NCBI GenBank assembly: GCA_963663605.2
Contig: CAXXVF010000002.1
Span: 372,001-436,000 of the forward strand
Reading direction: 5' to 3'
Origin: Sporobacter sp963663605
GTDB lineage: Bacteria; Bacillota; Clostridia; Oscillospirales; Oscillospiraceae
DNA length: 64,000 nucleotides
Below the pieces are notes generated by a model. The model did not search any database. It was not told the DNA's origin and saw only the letters and a list, made by a program, of their open reading frames with translations. Each line of letters opens with the position of its first letter. The first letter of the stretch is position 1. The position numbers and the translations under genes are program-made. Below are positions 16,882 to 25,214 of the stretch, in pieces.

Positions 16882-18704
16882 TATCTTCCACCCGCCGTTC
16901 CGAACAGCTTTTCCTTATACGGCGGGGCATGGACGGCGAGGTTGTACCGCTCGTTGCCGCATTTGTAAAGGCACACGCCGCGCTGGGGGAAACGGATCAG
17001 ATTGTATTCGGTTTCCTCAAGCTGAAGCGTGTCGATGTAGAACCGCTTGTCAATGTTTCCGGCGTTAAAAAGAAACGCGTGCGTTGGGATGGAAAACAGC
17101 GGCTTTGTCAGCTCCGCTATGCCGGGTATGGCGAAATCCTCAAGGTTCTGGCTGGCGAGAATGACCGCCGACTCCCTTTTCCTGACGCGCTTCATGAAGT
17201 TGCGTATGTATTCAATTGCCGTCAGGTTTGTGAGGAACAGATACAGCTCGTCTATACTCGCCGCCGTGTTGCCCTCGGTAAGGAGCTTGTCCGACATGAA
17301 GGACAGGACGTTGAACAGCAGCGCGTTTTTCACATTTTTACTTGCCTGCAGCAGCCCTTTAACGCCGAATACGATTAAGCGTCCGGAGGTGATGTTGGTG
17401 TGCCCGTTGAAAAATTTGCTTTCGGCGCCCTTGCACATCGAGTGAAGCCCGAGCAGGATTTCCTGAAGGAGCTCAGGCGTATAGAGCTTCGGCTCGTTCT
17501 GACTGTACACCTTATACTCGCTTTCAATCAGCCCGTACAGGTCGGAGAGGATCGGGTAAGCCGCGGGCTTCAATTTTGTAAAGTCGGTACAGTCGCTGAT
17601 TCCCCATTTCTCATAGAGCGCGCACAGCATGATTTCGATTGTGTCGGTGTGGCGATCATCAAATTCCTTATATGAGTGGAAAAAGTCTTTAAGAAACGAG
17701 ATGTGCTGGCTGAGCCTGGTACGCTGCCGGAACGCTTCGGGCGCATCGTCCTCGCCGCCGCCCTCGTCCCAGGTCTTAGGTTCCAGCGGGTTTATCATAT
17801 ACTGTCCGCTCATCAGGTCGATGAAGCAGCCGCCGAGGTTTTCGGCAAGCTCCTGATACTCCATTTCGGGATCGAGGCAAATGACATTTTTTCCTGATTC
17901 GAGTATGTTGCAAAGCAGGAGCTTGAGCAGGTAGCTTTTGCCCTGGCCGCCGTTGCCTAGTATGAGGATATTAGCGTTCGTTTTGTCGTTCTCGCGCTTG
18001 TCGAAATCAACGATGACATTCGAGCCGTACTTGTCCCGTCCGATAAGAAAGCCATGAGCATCGGACTTACCGGAGTAGTTGAAGGGATAGAGATTAGCGA
18101 CGGAGCCGGCGGGCAGGACGCGCTCATATGTGCCGCCGAATACGTTGTATCCCGCCGGGCTGACTGATAAAAAGCCGTCGCGCTGGCGGAGCAGAAGACG
18201 GTCGACATTCAGCTTTGAGCGGACGAGCTCAGTCTGCACGTCGGTCTGCAGGAGCTTCAGGCCGTCCATGCCGTTGGCAATCAGCTCGATGAAAACGGCG
18301 CAGTGGAGAAGCGGCTCGCGGTTACGGTGCATTGCTGATACCATCGCCGCCACGTCCCGCAAATTGCTTTCGGCTGTGACCGTTTTCTGGAGATCTTCCG
18401 TATTGGCCCGGCTCATCCTGTTTCTGTTCGCCGCGTTGTGGATGATTTTCTTTTCCTCGCCGGGCGTGACCTGCCGGGTATAAATACGGAGTGTTACGCC
18501 GTCCTTTTCCCCAAGGTGGCGCAGGAGAGCCTGCTCATCCGTAGCGGTCGGGTATTCCCGCAGCGCCCACACGCACCGGTAGGTGTTGCCGCATATGTAG
18601 TGGTCGATGTTAAACTTAATAATTCCCGGGGCGATCATATCGAGGAAGTCTTTTACCTGGACGCTCCCTCCCGCGGGGGAATCGCTTTTCTTTTTATTCG
18701 GCAT
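16881..18704 (-). CDS. virB4: VirB4-type conjugation ATPase
   Basis: The 607-residue protein begins MPNKKKSDSPAGG; this start is preferred over an upstream Met because upstream codons overlap the preceding gene and AAGGTGG lies just before. The ATPase core has Walker A ILGNGGQGKSYLLK (about 248-261). It continues with ICLDPEMEYQELAENLGG and the Walker B-like segment IDELYLFLTN, and ends with ILASQNLEDF. VirB4 powers channel assembly and substrate transfer. The amino-terminal domain found in many VirB4 proteins appears to be encoded by the separate gene upstream (18694-19281), which overlaps it by 11 nt. Confidence 0.9.
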   Translation of the reverse strand: MPNKKKSDSPAGGSVQVKDFLDMIAPGIIKFNIDHYICGNTYRCVWALREYPTATDEQALLRHLGEKDGVTLRIYTRQVTPGEEKKIIHNAANRNRMSRANTEDLQKTVTAESNLRDVAAMVSAMHRNREPLLHCAVFIELIANGMDGLKLLQTDVQTELVRSKLNVDRLLLRQRDGFLSVSPAGYNVFGGTYERVLPAGSVANLYPFNYSGKSDAHGFLIGRDKYGSNVIVDFDKRENDKTNANILILGNGGQGKSYLLKLLLCNILESGKNVICLDPEMEYQELAENLGGCFIDLMSGQYMINPLEPKTWDEGGGEDDAPEAFRQRTRLSQHISFLKDFFHSYKEFDDRHTDTIEIMLCALYEKWGISDCTDFTKLKPAAYPILSDLYGLIESEYKVYSQNEPKLYTPELLQEILLGLHSMCKGAESKFFNGHTNITSGRLIVFGVKGLLQASKNVKNALLFNVLSFMSDKLLTEGNTAASIDELYLFLTNLTAIEYIRNFMKRVRKRESAVILASQNLEDFAIPGIAELTKPLFSIPTHAFLFNAGNIDKRFYIDTLQLEETEYNLIRFPQRGVCLYKCGNERYNLAVHAPPYKEKLFGTAGGR

Positions 18705-19281
18705 CAACAATCCACCTTTCACCTTCAAAATTCTCAAACCTCTCCGTGGTGACGTTCTGCTCAAAGTAGACTCCAAGCAGACGCATATAGTCCTGCTCGG
18801 ATGCGCACTGCACCGTGAACCCCTGGTCCCTGACGCTCTTTTCAACGCGCGCTATGTACGGGGAGGCGTCCGTTTCCGGCTCGTCCCGCAGGCGCAGAAT
18901 GATACTGAATTCCCGTGCCGTCGCCATTTGCGTCTGTGTCTGGTCAAGGTGCAGGAGATCCTCCTGCAAAAGCTTATACAGGGCGGGGTTTGCTTCCTCA
19001 TCGGCTCTGCGGCGCAGATATGCCTTATGGCTTTCAAAGTTCTCCCGGCTGTTCAGACAGAGCAGCTCCAGCTCCGGCATGCCCTTGATCACATCCATCA
19101 GTGCGTTAATTCTCGCGCGAATATTATCGTCGGACAGGACGCTGATGTTTGTCGGCTTGATGATGAAAAACACAAGCTCGCCGCGGGGCGTATCCAGACT
19201 GTAAGCCGTGATGCCTTTGATGTTCATAAGCTGCCGGGTTGACGAGCGCTTTCGGGAGCTCTTTTTTTCTTTTCTGTTCAT
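18694..19281 (-). CDS. VirB4 N-terminal-domain-like conjugation protein
   Basis: The 195-residue protein starts at MNRKEKKSSRKRSSTRQLMN; GGAG lies 9 nt before this ATG, and an earlier Met at 19296 lacks such a site. After a basic N-terminus comes GITAYSLDTPRGELVFFIIKP, then helical, charge-rich sequence. It resembles the amino-terminal region of VirB4/TraC proteins and lacks any nucleotide-binding motif. The 11-nt overlap with virB4 and 4-nt overlap with the PrgI gene suggest tight translational coupling in one complex. Confidence 0.65.
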   Translation of the reverse strand: MNRKEKKSSRKRSSTRQLMNIKGITAYSLDTPRGELVFFIIKPTNISVLSDDNIRARINALMDVIKGMPELELLCLNSRENFESHKAYLRRRADEEANPALYKLLQEDLLHLDQTQTQMATAREFSIILRLRDEPETDASPYIARVEKSVRDQGFTVQCASEQDYMRLLGVYFEQNVTTERFENFEGERWIVDAE

Positions 19282-19550
19282 TGGTCGAAGCTCCATTCAT
19301 ATAATTGCTGCTTGGTGATGAAATACGCGGCGGCGTATCGGATGAAATCGAGAATGCTTACGTCCTCAACGCGGATTGATAAAAAGGCGTAGAGTGCCGT
19401 CAGCACAATAGGTAAGAGCGTTCCCTGCTGCGCTAACGCAAATACGGAAATAAGGCAACCGACGCCGGTAACGCCGATGTCCTTCAGCTCCCAAAGCCAG
19501 AGCGTTGCTCGGGCTTTCAGATTATCGGGGTATATGTACATTGCTTTCAC
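19278..19550 (-). CDS. PrgI-family membrane protein (VirB3-like)
   Basis: The 90-residue protein has a short N-terminal strand (YIYPDNLKARATLWLWELKD) and two membrane segments (about 28-58: VGCLISVFALAQQGTLLPIVLTALYAF), then a soluble tail (YAAAYFITKQQLYEWSFDQ). This is the layout of PrgI/VirB3-like T4SS subunits, which lie just upstream of VirB4, as here. It would sit in the inner membrane and dock VirB4. It is separated from the methyltransferase gene by 9 nt. Confidence 0.8.
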   Translation of the reverse strand: MKAMYIYPDNLKARATLWLWELKDIGVTGVGCLISVFALAQQGTLLPIVLTALYAFLSIRVEDVSILDFIRYAAAYFITKQQLYEWSFDQ

Positions 19551-19559
19551 TCCCTCTTT

Positions 19560-20924
19560 TTAGGTAAAAAAATATGCGATACCGCGCAGGACATAGTCCA
19601 CGCATGGTATCGCCACACTGTTTCCCAATGCCTTGTAGCGAGCAGAATCCGACGCGCCGGGTATGTCAGTCCAGCCGTCCGGGAAGCCCTGGAGCCGCTC
19701 ACACTCCAATGGAGTCAGTCGGCGAATGAGGCTGCGCCGCTCTATAACGCACTTGTCTTCTCTGACATATTGGTTATTAATGCCCTTGTGATCCGTGTAC
19801 CCGATGATCCTCACCGTTTTCTGATAGGGCTGACAGACAAGGTCGGTGGCGTCCTTGTGCTGCCGGGCGCTTTGAGTGGCAACCACATCGTTCTCAGCGA
19901 ACTCGTCGCTTTGCTGACGGCTGAACACGGCGTGGCGGTCCGCCCCGGTTAATGTGTAGCAGATGTCAGTCTGATAACCAAAGCCGTTGCCACCGTTTTG
20001 CGCCTCACGGTCGATGATGTTGCCCGCTATGCAGAAGCTGTCGGCATCATCAGTTAATAAAGGCACGTTGTTTCCGCCGGTACCATAACGGGCGGACATG
20101 GTTGGTGCCACCTCGTGGGGCCCCGTATAACGCGAGTCAATACCGTGGTTTTCAAACAACACCGGCTGATTATTCCCTGACATGCCCGCTGCCGATGTAA
20201 TTGTTGGACATAGATCTTTACAAATTTCCGCGCCGCCTTGCTGGCTGCCCATGACGAGCGGCGGGTGCCCGTCCATATGAGCGCGAAGCGTCGCCGTTAT
20301 ATTTTCCGTTACATCCATACGATTGCCGCCCTGGTCGTTTAAGCAGAAAGTCGGCTCGGCTACAAAGGTCTGCCGCTTCATGCCGGGCCGGGCTTGCAAC
20401 ACTCCCGCGATATCGTGTAAATCGCGTACCTCGTCACGCTGGTTTGCGGTAAACGCCGCCATTTCAAATAAGCCGGTTGTATCCAACCCATTTGCAACTC
20501 CGGCCTGGAGTATCAGAGCCGCTTCAAGTCGCGGAGGCAGCTCCTTTTCACGAATCTTCGCCCTCCGCAGTATTCCCAGGCAGGCTGTCCTGCTTAAATA
20601 GTATTTCCGGGGCACGTTCTCCTGCAAAATCCGCGACAAGGTAAATACGTTTTCTTCTTTGAGGGGTGCGGGGCCAGTATTGAGCGTCCATAACTCGCCA
20701 AGATAAGCTGAACTCTCTTCCCAATATGATAGTCCCAGAAGGTTTCCAGCGCCCGGAGTCAGGTCGAGGAACATATGCGGCGCCGTCTTTAATTCTGACG
20801 ATTTCTTCGAGCACCGCCCGGAAGTCCTCGCCCCCGGCGGAGGAGAAGGCTCCGGGGACGTTCTCCCAAACGAGGAATCGAGGTCGAACAAGGTGAGCTG
20901 ATCGCCCTCTGTTGATATCCGCAT
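19560..20924 (-). CDS. cytosine-5 DNA methyltransferase, second (beta-like) polypeptide
   Basis: The 454-residue protein carries the C-terminal methyltransferase elements missing from the partner gene at 20548-21237. These are a motif IX-like segment LIRRLTPLECERLQGFPDGW (399-418) and motif X RYKALGNSVAIP (429-440). The N-terminal 126 residues, which share DNA with the partner in another frame, follow a pattern I recognise from phage and ICE proteins: DQLTLFDLDSSFGRTSPEPS, then KYYLSRTACLGILRRA. Residues about 205-335 contain four loose repeats (for example CPTITSAAGMSGNNQPVL and APTMSARYGTGGNNVPLL), probably in the target-recognition region. It would act together with the partner polypeptide. 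Confidence 0.75.
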   Translation of the reverse strand: MRISTEGDQLTLFDLDSSFGRTSPEPSPPPGARTSGRCSKKSSELKTAPHMFLDLTPGAGNLLGLSYWEESSAYLGELWTLNTGPAPLKEENVFTLSRILQENVPRKYYLSRTACLGILRRAKIREKELPPRLEAALILQAGVANGLDTTGLFEMAAFTANQRDEVRDLHDIAGVLQARPGMKRQTFVAEPTFCLNDQGGNRMDVTENITATLRAHMDGHPPLVMGSQQGGAEICKDLCPTITSAAGMSGNNQPVLFENHGIDSRYTGPHEVAPTMSARYGTGGNNVPLLTDDADSFCIAGNIIDREAQNGGNGFGYQTDICYTLTGADRHAVFSRQQSDEFAENDVVATQSARQHKDATDLVCQPYQKTVRIIGYTDHKGINNQYVREDKCVIERRSLIRRLTPLECERLQGFPDGWTDIPGASDSARYKALGNSVAIPCVDYVLRGIAYFFT

Positions 20925-21237
20925 TTCTCATCTCCTTTGTAATTCGCGTCTGATGCATAAACAGGCCGGAGCGCTCGCCTGATAAACCAAGGCGGTGTCC
21001 TGAAGCCACAGAAAGATCCTGACACGGTGAGCCGCCGCAGATAACATCCACGGGCGGCAGCGTCGCTCCGTTCAGCCTCGTTATATCCCCGACATGCAGC
21101 ATTTCGTGGAAACGGATTTTAGTGACCTCGATAGGAAAGGCTTCAATTTCACTTGCCCAAACCGGAGTGATTCCGTTATGAACGGCTGCCAGAGGGAAGC
21201 CACCGATCCCATCGAACAGGCTTCCCATCGTCAGCAT
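20548..21237 (-). CDS. cytosine-5 DNA methyltransferase, catalytic (alpha-like) polypeptide
   Basis: The 229-residue protein holds the SAM-binding and catalytic motifs: motif I GSLFDGIGGFPLA (5-17), motif IV GGSPCQDLS with the catalytic Cys at about 72, motif VI WENVPGA (about 124-130), and motif VIII QRRKRIYLVADF (about 173-184). Motifs IX and X are absent; they lie in the overlapping gene 19560-20924. The architecture resembles two-polypeptide enzymes such as M.AquI and M.EcoHK31I. Its ATG shares the A of the TGA stop of the upstream gene (TGATG), indicating coupled translation. Confidence 0.8.
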   Translation of the reverse strand: MLTMGSLFDGIGGFPLAAVHNGITPVWASEIEAFPIEVTKIRFHEMLHVGDITRLNGATLPPVDVICGGSPCQDLSVASGHRLGLSGERSGLFMHQTRITKEMRNADINRGRSAHLVRPRFLVWENVPGAFSSAGGEDFRAVLEEIVRIKDGAAYVPRPDSGRWKPSGTIILGREFSLSWRVMDAQYWPRTPQRRKRIYLVADFAGERAPEILFKQDSLPGNTAEGEDS

Positions 21238-21596
21238 CAGATCATCTCCAATGACATATCGGAAGCTTCGCTTGCCGTAAATTCTCCGTTTATCACTTTA
21301 ATGCCTTGTGTAGGAATGCCGAGCCGCCCGGCTTCTTTTACTTCCAGCCGCATACCGTTTGATAGGTGTTTCCCGAAATACCACAGCTCGTCACATCTTT
21401 CCAAAACGGCGAGTCCCATCTCCAGCCCCGCTTGCCGCTCCCGCGGGTTCGTGTCATCAAGCAAGGCCGGATAAAGCAAATGAGGCGCAAAAAAAGCGTG
21501 CCCCTGTTCCATCACATGGCGGCACGCTCGCTTGGCAAGCTCCGTATTTGCTTTAACATCCCCGGCGTATGGGGACGCCACATATATCAGCTTCAT
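21237..21596 (-). CDS. DUF4406/nucleoside 2-deoxyribosyltransferase-like protein
   Basis: The 119-residue protein starts at MKLIYVASPYAGDVKANTEL, after AGGGAAGGATACC. Longer reading upstream overlaps the TrbL-like gene and has no family similarity. The segment YVASPYAGD followed by A...RHVMEQGHAFFAPHL and CDELWYFGK...GMRLEVKEA is typical of DUF4406/DUF7768 proteins, distant relatives of nucleoside 2-deoxyribosyltransferases. It may act on a free or modified nucleoside. The family is common in phage and ICEs, next to DNA modification genes as here. Its function is unproven. Confidence 0.75.
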   Translation of the reverse strand: MKLIYVASPYAGDVKANTELAKRACRHVMEQGHAFFAPHLLYPALLDDTNPRERQAGLEMGLAVLERCDELWYFGKHLSNGMRLEVKEAGRLGIPTQGIKVINGEFTASEASDMSLEMI

Positions 21597-21613
21597 AGGT
21601 ATCCTTCCCTCCG

Positions 21614-22498
21614 TTATTTCGCCACCGCCTGAACCACGGTTCGTGTCGTGTTGACGGCGGCCTGCGCCGTGTATACGGCGCTCATCAAGTTTGCTTTTGT
21701 GGACGTATCCATCCCAAACGCGCCCGCAACTCTCGGCACCTCTCCCGCGGCAAGCATGAGTCCAAGCCCTAAAAGTGCGTGGTCGGGGATTACCATCAGC
21801 CCCGCCGTGAGGATTGTCGCCTGCAAAAACGTCGTCAGGCACAGCCCGATAATTTGCTTACACCACTGCGTGAAACCGTCCATGTAGCCGCGCGGCACGC
21901 TGAACATATACAGGCTGCCCACCGCTATCTGAATAAGTAAAATCCCGCCGCGCTTAAGGTTTGCGAAAAACACCTTTATGACGGCGTAACCCATCATGAT
22001 GAGCAGGAAAATCAGCATCAACGGATTCGCAATTGAGCCCAGGCCGCCGAAGGCGCCCTCGCTCACGGTTGTTCCCATGTCTGACAAGGTATTGGCGGCC
22101 AAGTCGCCGATGCCGGTTCCATAGCCGGTTATGCCCGATGTAAGGCTCGATTGCAGATTGACGGAAAGCTTAAAGAGCTCCACGGGCACGACGGTGAAAA
22201 GGCTGACCGCCATAAAGCCCTTGATAGCGTTCAGGGCTGTGTCTTTAATGCTCCCGCGCCCACCCTGATACTCAATGCCAGCTTCAAAGACCGATACCAC
22301 GAGCCCGGTCACATACAGCGCCCATGCCAGATAGGAGAAAAACAGGACGATGGATTGCACCCAACTCATGTCGAACAGCTCAACGCCCATATTACCCATC
22401 TGCGCGAAAAAGTCGCCGAGAAAGCCGACGATCTGTCCGTATGCCCAATCTATGACCTGCTCCATTACGTCGCCGACTAAAAAATCCCATATAAACAA
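21614..22498 (-). CDS. TrbL/VirB6-like polytopic conjugation protein
   Basis: The 294-residue protein has about six hydrophobic segments, including WVQSIVLFFSYLAWALYVTG, AIKGFMAVSLFTVVPVELF and PLMLIFLLIMMGYAVIKVFF, plus an Ala-rich C-terminal tail. This matches the TrbL/VirB6-type inner-membrane component of Firmicutes T4SS. The start is a TTG at 22498 with GAGGTG 10 nt upstream; an ATG at about 22465 is possible. The gene ends 17 nt before the DUF4406 gene in the same operon. Confidence 0.75.
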   Translation of the reverse strand: MFIWDFLVGDVMEQVIDWAYGQIVGFLGDFFAQMGNMGVELFDMSWVQSIVLFFSYLAWALYVTGLVVSVFEAGIEYQGGRGSIKDTALNAIKGFMAVSLFTVVPVELFKLSVNLQSSLTSGITGYGTGIGDLAANTLSDMGTTVSEGAFGGLGSIANPLMLIFLLIMMGYAVIKVFFANLKRGGILLIQIAVGSLYMFSVPRGYMDGFTQWCKQIIGLCLTTFLQATILTAGLMVIPDHALLGLGLMLAAGEVPRVAGAFGMDTSTKANLMSAVYTAQAAVNTTRTVVQAVAK

Positions 22499-22537
22499 GT
22501 GCTGTGTTCACCTCTTTTCATTTCAATTTTGCGCATG

Positions 22538-22960
22538 TCAACATTGGTTCATCGACATGCCCTGCGTTTGCGTCGGTTCGCAGAAAACTTCCATATAATC
22601 GTTAAGAGCGTCCGAGAGTGTTTCGTAGTCTCTTGGAGTCGGCTCGTATGCGTACCATTCAGTTTTTCCGTTATATGTCCAGGCATAGGGTAAATTATCG
22701 TTCGAGTCCTTTGACGTTGTCTTCCCGCCGAGTACATCTGCAAAGCGAAGTATGAGCGAGTCTACCGGGCCGTCGTTGCGGTTTATTACTGTTGCCTTGA
22801 TACCCTCGTAATGATCAGCGGTTCCCATTGTCACAAATTCCGCTTTAAGCCGAAGATTTTTGCCGATGCTTGCGTAATATGTCCGCCCGACGACCTTAAC
22901 GTCTGCGGTGTAATAATTGCTATCGAGTATATTCCTTAGTTCTTTTTCAAAAAAATTCAT
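22538..22960 (-). CDS. conserved hypothetical ICE protein
   Basis: The 140-residue soluble protein starts at MNFFEKELRNILDSNYYTAD; AAGGAG lies 7 nt upstream, better than for the Met 33 nt earlier. It alternates beta-rich segments (VKVVGRTYYASIGKNLRLKA, EGIKATVINRNDGPVDSLIL) with a helical end (SDALNDYMEVFCEPTQTQG). I recognise no domain. Its position as the first gene before the TrbL-like protein suggests a role in the ICE rather than a core channel part. Confidence 0.55.
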   Translation of the reverse strand: MNFFEKELRNILDSNYYTADVKVVGRTYYASIGKNLRLKAEFVTMGTADHYEGIKATVINRNDGPVDSLILRFADVLGGKTTSKDSNDNLPYAWTYNGKTEWYAYEPTPRDYETLSDALNDYMEVFCEPTQTQGMSMNQC

Positions 22961-23322
22961 AGCGCTGCTCCTTACATCCCGAGAATACTCCAAGCAATAC
23001 TTGCATAAGGGCGGTGGCTTAACTTATTTCATGGCAACCTCCTTGATAAAGATTTGTAATGTTCAACTAAAGTCAAAGCTATTCATCAGAGTATACAATT
23101 ACAACCTTGAAAACATTGCTTTGCTGTGGTAAACTTTTATACATATACTACCAAACAAAATGTTTTTGAAGTGGTAGTAGTTAACTTTTACGCTCTTGGA
23201 GCAAATTTATATATTCTTTATTGTAGCTGTTTGCATTTGCAGACAGCTATTTCAAAATCTTTTTAAAATATGCAACCAATTACAAATAAATCTTGTTATA
23301 TAGGGTGAAAGTAGGTTTTTCT
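22961..23322. other. AT-rich divergent intergenic region
   Basis: This stretch separates the minus-strand transfer genes from the plus-strand sigma-factor gene. It becomes visibly AT-rich from about 23030. A possible sigma-A-like promoter on the plus strand is TTGAAA (about 23106) with TAAACT 17 nt further on; it is weak and unproven. I see no gene in it. Confidence 0.4.
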
Positions 23323-23883
23323 ATGAATGGTGAAACAATAGTAGATTTATATCTACAAAAAGACGAAAAAGCAATTTTTGAGTCGTCCTCGAAGTATGGC
23401 ACAAAGCTTAAACGAATATCTTTCAATATCGTTCAGAATATTTCTGATGCAGAAGAATGTGAGAATGATACATATCTATCTGCATGGAACAGCATACCCC
23501 CTAATTCACCCAAGCAATATTTGTTCTCATTTTTAGCAAAAATCATACGAAACTTATCTATCAACCTATATAACAAAAACCATACACAAAAGCGGTATGC
23601 GAATATAGTGGAGCTTACAAAAGAAATGGAAGAATGCATACCCTCGCCCAACGATGAGGTTTGCAAAATAACAGAAACTGAGCTTGCCGAAAGTATAAGC
23701 AAATTTCTTAAGACCCTTGCAAAAGAAGAACAAGCTGTATTCGTGACAAGGTATTGGTATTCTGAACCGATTAAGGAAGTAACCAACAAATTCGGCATTA
23801 GCGAAAGCAAAACAAAATCAATGCTTATGAGAACACGGAACAAATTGAAAAAACATTTTGAGAGTGAGGGCTTAGAATTATGA
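23323..23883 (+). CDS. ECF-like sigma-70 family RNA polymerase sigma factor
   Basis: The 186-residue protein starts at MNGETIVDLYLQKDEKAIFE. Its region 2-like segment is ISDAEECENDTYLSAWNSIPPNSPKQYLFSFLAKIIRNLSINLYNK. Its region 4-like HTH is SKFLKTLAKEEQAVFVTRYWYSEPIKEVTNKFGISESKTKSMLMRTRNKLKKHFE. The stop overlaps the ATG of the next gene (ATGA), a classic sigma/anti-sigma arrangement. It is on the strand opposite to the transfer operon and AT-rich, so it is probably acquired cargo of the ICE. The RBS is poor, and 23293 is an alternative start. Confidence 0.85.
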   Translation: MNGETIVDLYLQKDEKAIFESSSKYGTKLKRISFNIVQNISDAEECENDTYLSAWNSIPPNSPKQYLFSFLAKIIRNLSINLYNKNHTQKRYANIVELTKEMEECIPSPNDEVCKITETELAESISKFLKTLAKEEQAVFVTRYWYSEPIKEVTNKFGISESKTKSMLMRTRNKLKKHFESEGLEL

Positions 23884-25082
23884 GAGGAAAAGATTTATAC
23901 GAAAAGATTACTGATATAGATGATGACATCATTTCAGATACTGTAAATGCCAGTAAATCAAGAAAACCAATTTATCTAAAATGGGTTGCTGCGGCAGCTT
24001 GTTTTGCCATTATAATATCTGTCGTTTCTTTTTTAAACGGAAACAAAGTGACAACCGACCCCAACTTACCCATGCTTTCTATAAATACGGAATTTAGCGG
24101 CGGTATGGGTTATGAGGGATATATGGCTCGCGATATAACGGATTTGATAAATGCAAATCCGTGGAATGAAGATATGAAACTCACGCAATTACCTGTTATA
24201 ACGAATAAACTTACATTTAATGAAATGCAAAAATTTGAAAGCCCAGATTATAATCTGATGGAAAAGCTTTTAATAGAAACAGCACAAAGCCTTGGGATGG
24301 ACACAGAAAATATTCCCATCACAAATGATGTTCCTGATGAAGAAATCAAAAAAGTTATAATCACAAAATTCGGTGGTGAAGTACAAAAGGGATATTTTGA
24401 TATCAGTAGGTTGTTTATTGAAGATGAAAATTATGAAGTTGAAGTTGAGACAAGCTATACTGTAAAGGTGGACTTCAAACTACCTGTCAAATTGCCGAGT
24501 GCGTACAATTTTACACACTACGCAACATATGAGGAAACATATAAGGTGGCAGAATATTTAAAAGAAGAATATGCGGAGTTTATAGGAATGAAAAATCCCG
24601 TTATTAACATTTCGGGTGGTGACTTTAATATTAATGCAGAGCAATCATACAGCATATCTTTTTATAAAGAAAGCAGTGATAATATGCAGAGCATTTTAAA
24701 TTATCACTTTAATACAGTAGAGTTTTATTGTAATGACGATGGCGCATTATTCCTTGCAAGAAAATACTATACAGACTTAAGCGACGTTGTAGGTAAATAC
24801 CCTATTATTGATACCAAAGAAGCACTAACTTTACTTGAAAATGGAAATTATATCACAACTGTGCCACAGGAGTTTGAGGGTGTAGAATATGTGAAAAAGG
24901 TTGAACTGGTCTATCGTACAAGTACCACTGAAAAACTGTTTATGCCTTATTACAGATTTTATGTTGAACTTCCCGATATGAAGCACGAAAACGGACTTAA
25001 TGACTACGGTGCATATTATGTTCCGGCAGTAGAGGGTCAGTACATTGAAAATATGCCGGTGTGGGATGGTAGCTTTAACTAA
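23880..25082 (+). CDS. membrane-anchored putative anti-sigma factor
   Basis: The 400-residue protein has a cytosolic N-terminus (MRGKDLYEKITDIDDDIISDT), one membrane segment (YLKWVAAAACFAIIISVVSFLNG, about 32-54) and a large extracytoplasmic domain rich in charged residues and aromatic residues. The layout and the 4-nt overlap with the sigma gene fit an anti-sigma factor that holds the sigma at the membrane and senses an external signal. The outer domain shows no family I recognise. No zinc-binding HxxxCxxC motif of ZAS anti-sigmas is seen. Confidence 0.7.
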   Translation: MRGKDLYEKITDIDDDIISDTVNASKSRKPIYLKWVAAAACFAIIISVVSFLNGNKVTTDPNLPMLSINTEFSGGMGYEGYMARDITDLINANPWNEDMKLTQLPVITNKLTFNEMQKFESPDYNLMEKLLIETAQSLGMDTENIPITNDVPDEEIKKVIITKFGGEVQKGYFDISRLFIEDENYEVEVETSYTVKVDFKLPVKLPSAYNFTHYATYEETYKVAEYLKEEYAEFIGMKNPVINISGGDFNINAEQSYSISFYKESSDNMQSILNYHFNTVEFYCNDDGALFLARKYYTDLSDVVGKYPIIDTKEALTLLENGNYITTVPQEFEGVEYVKKVELVYRTSTTEKLFMPYYRFYVELPDMKHENGLNDYGAYYVPAVEGQYIENMPVWDGSFN

Positions 25083-25162
25083 TATCTTCCCATTATGATC
25101 CAAACACCTTAGCAAGCCTAAATTGGCTCTGCTAAAGCTAATCTTGATAACTACGAAAGTGT

Positions 25163-25205
25163 GAGCAAACCTTGCTATTAAGCTCGGTTTGCCCTCTTTC
25201 TATTT
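25163..25205 (+). terminator. probable terminator of the sigma/anti-sigma operon
   Basis: GCAAACC (25165-25171) pairs with GGTTTGC (25186-25192), followed by a T-rich stretch (CCTCTTTCTATTTT). It lies about 80 nt after the stop of the anti-sigma gene and just before the converging minus-strand genes. Confidence 0.55.
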
Positions 25206-25214
25206 TCACCGTCC

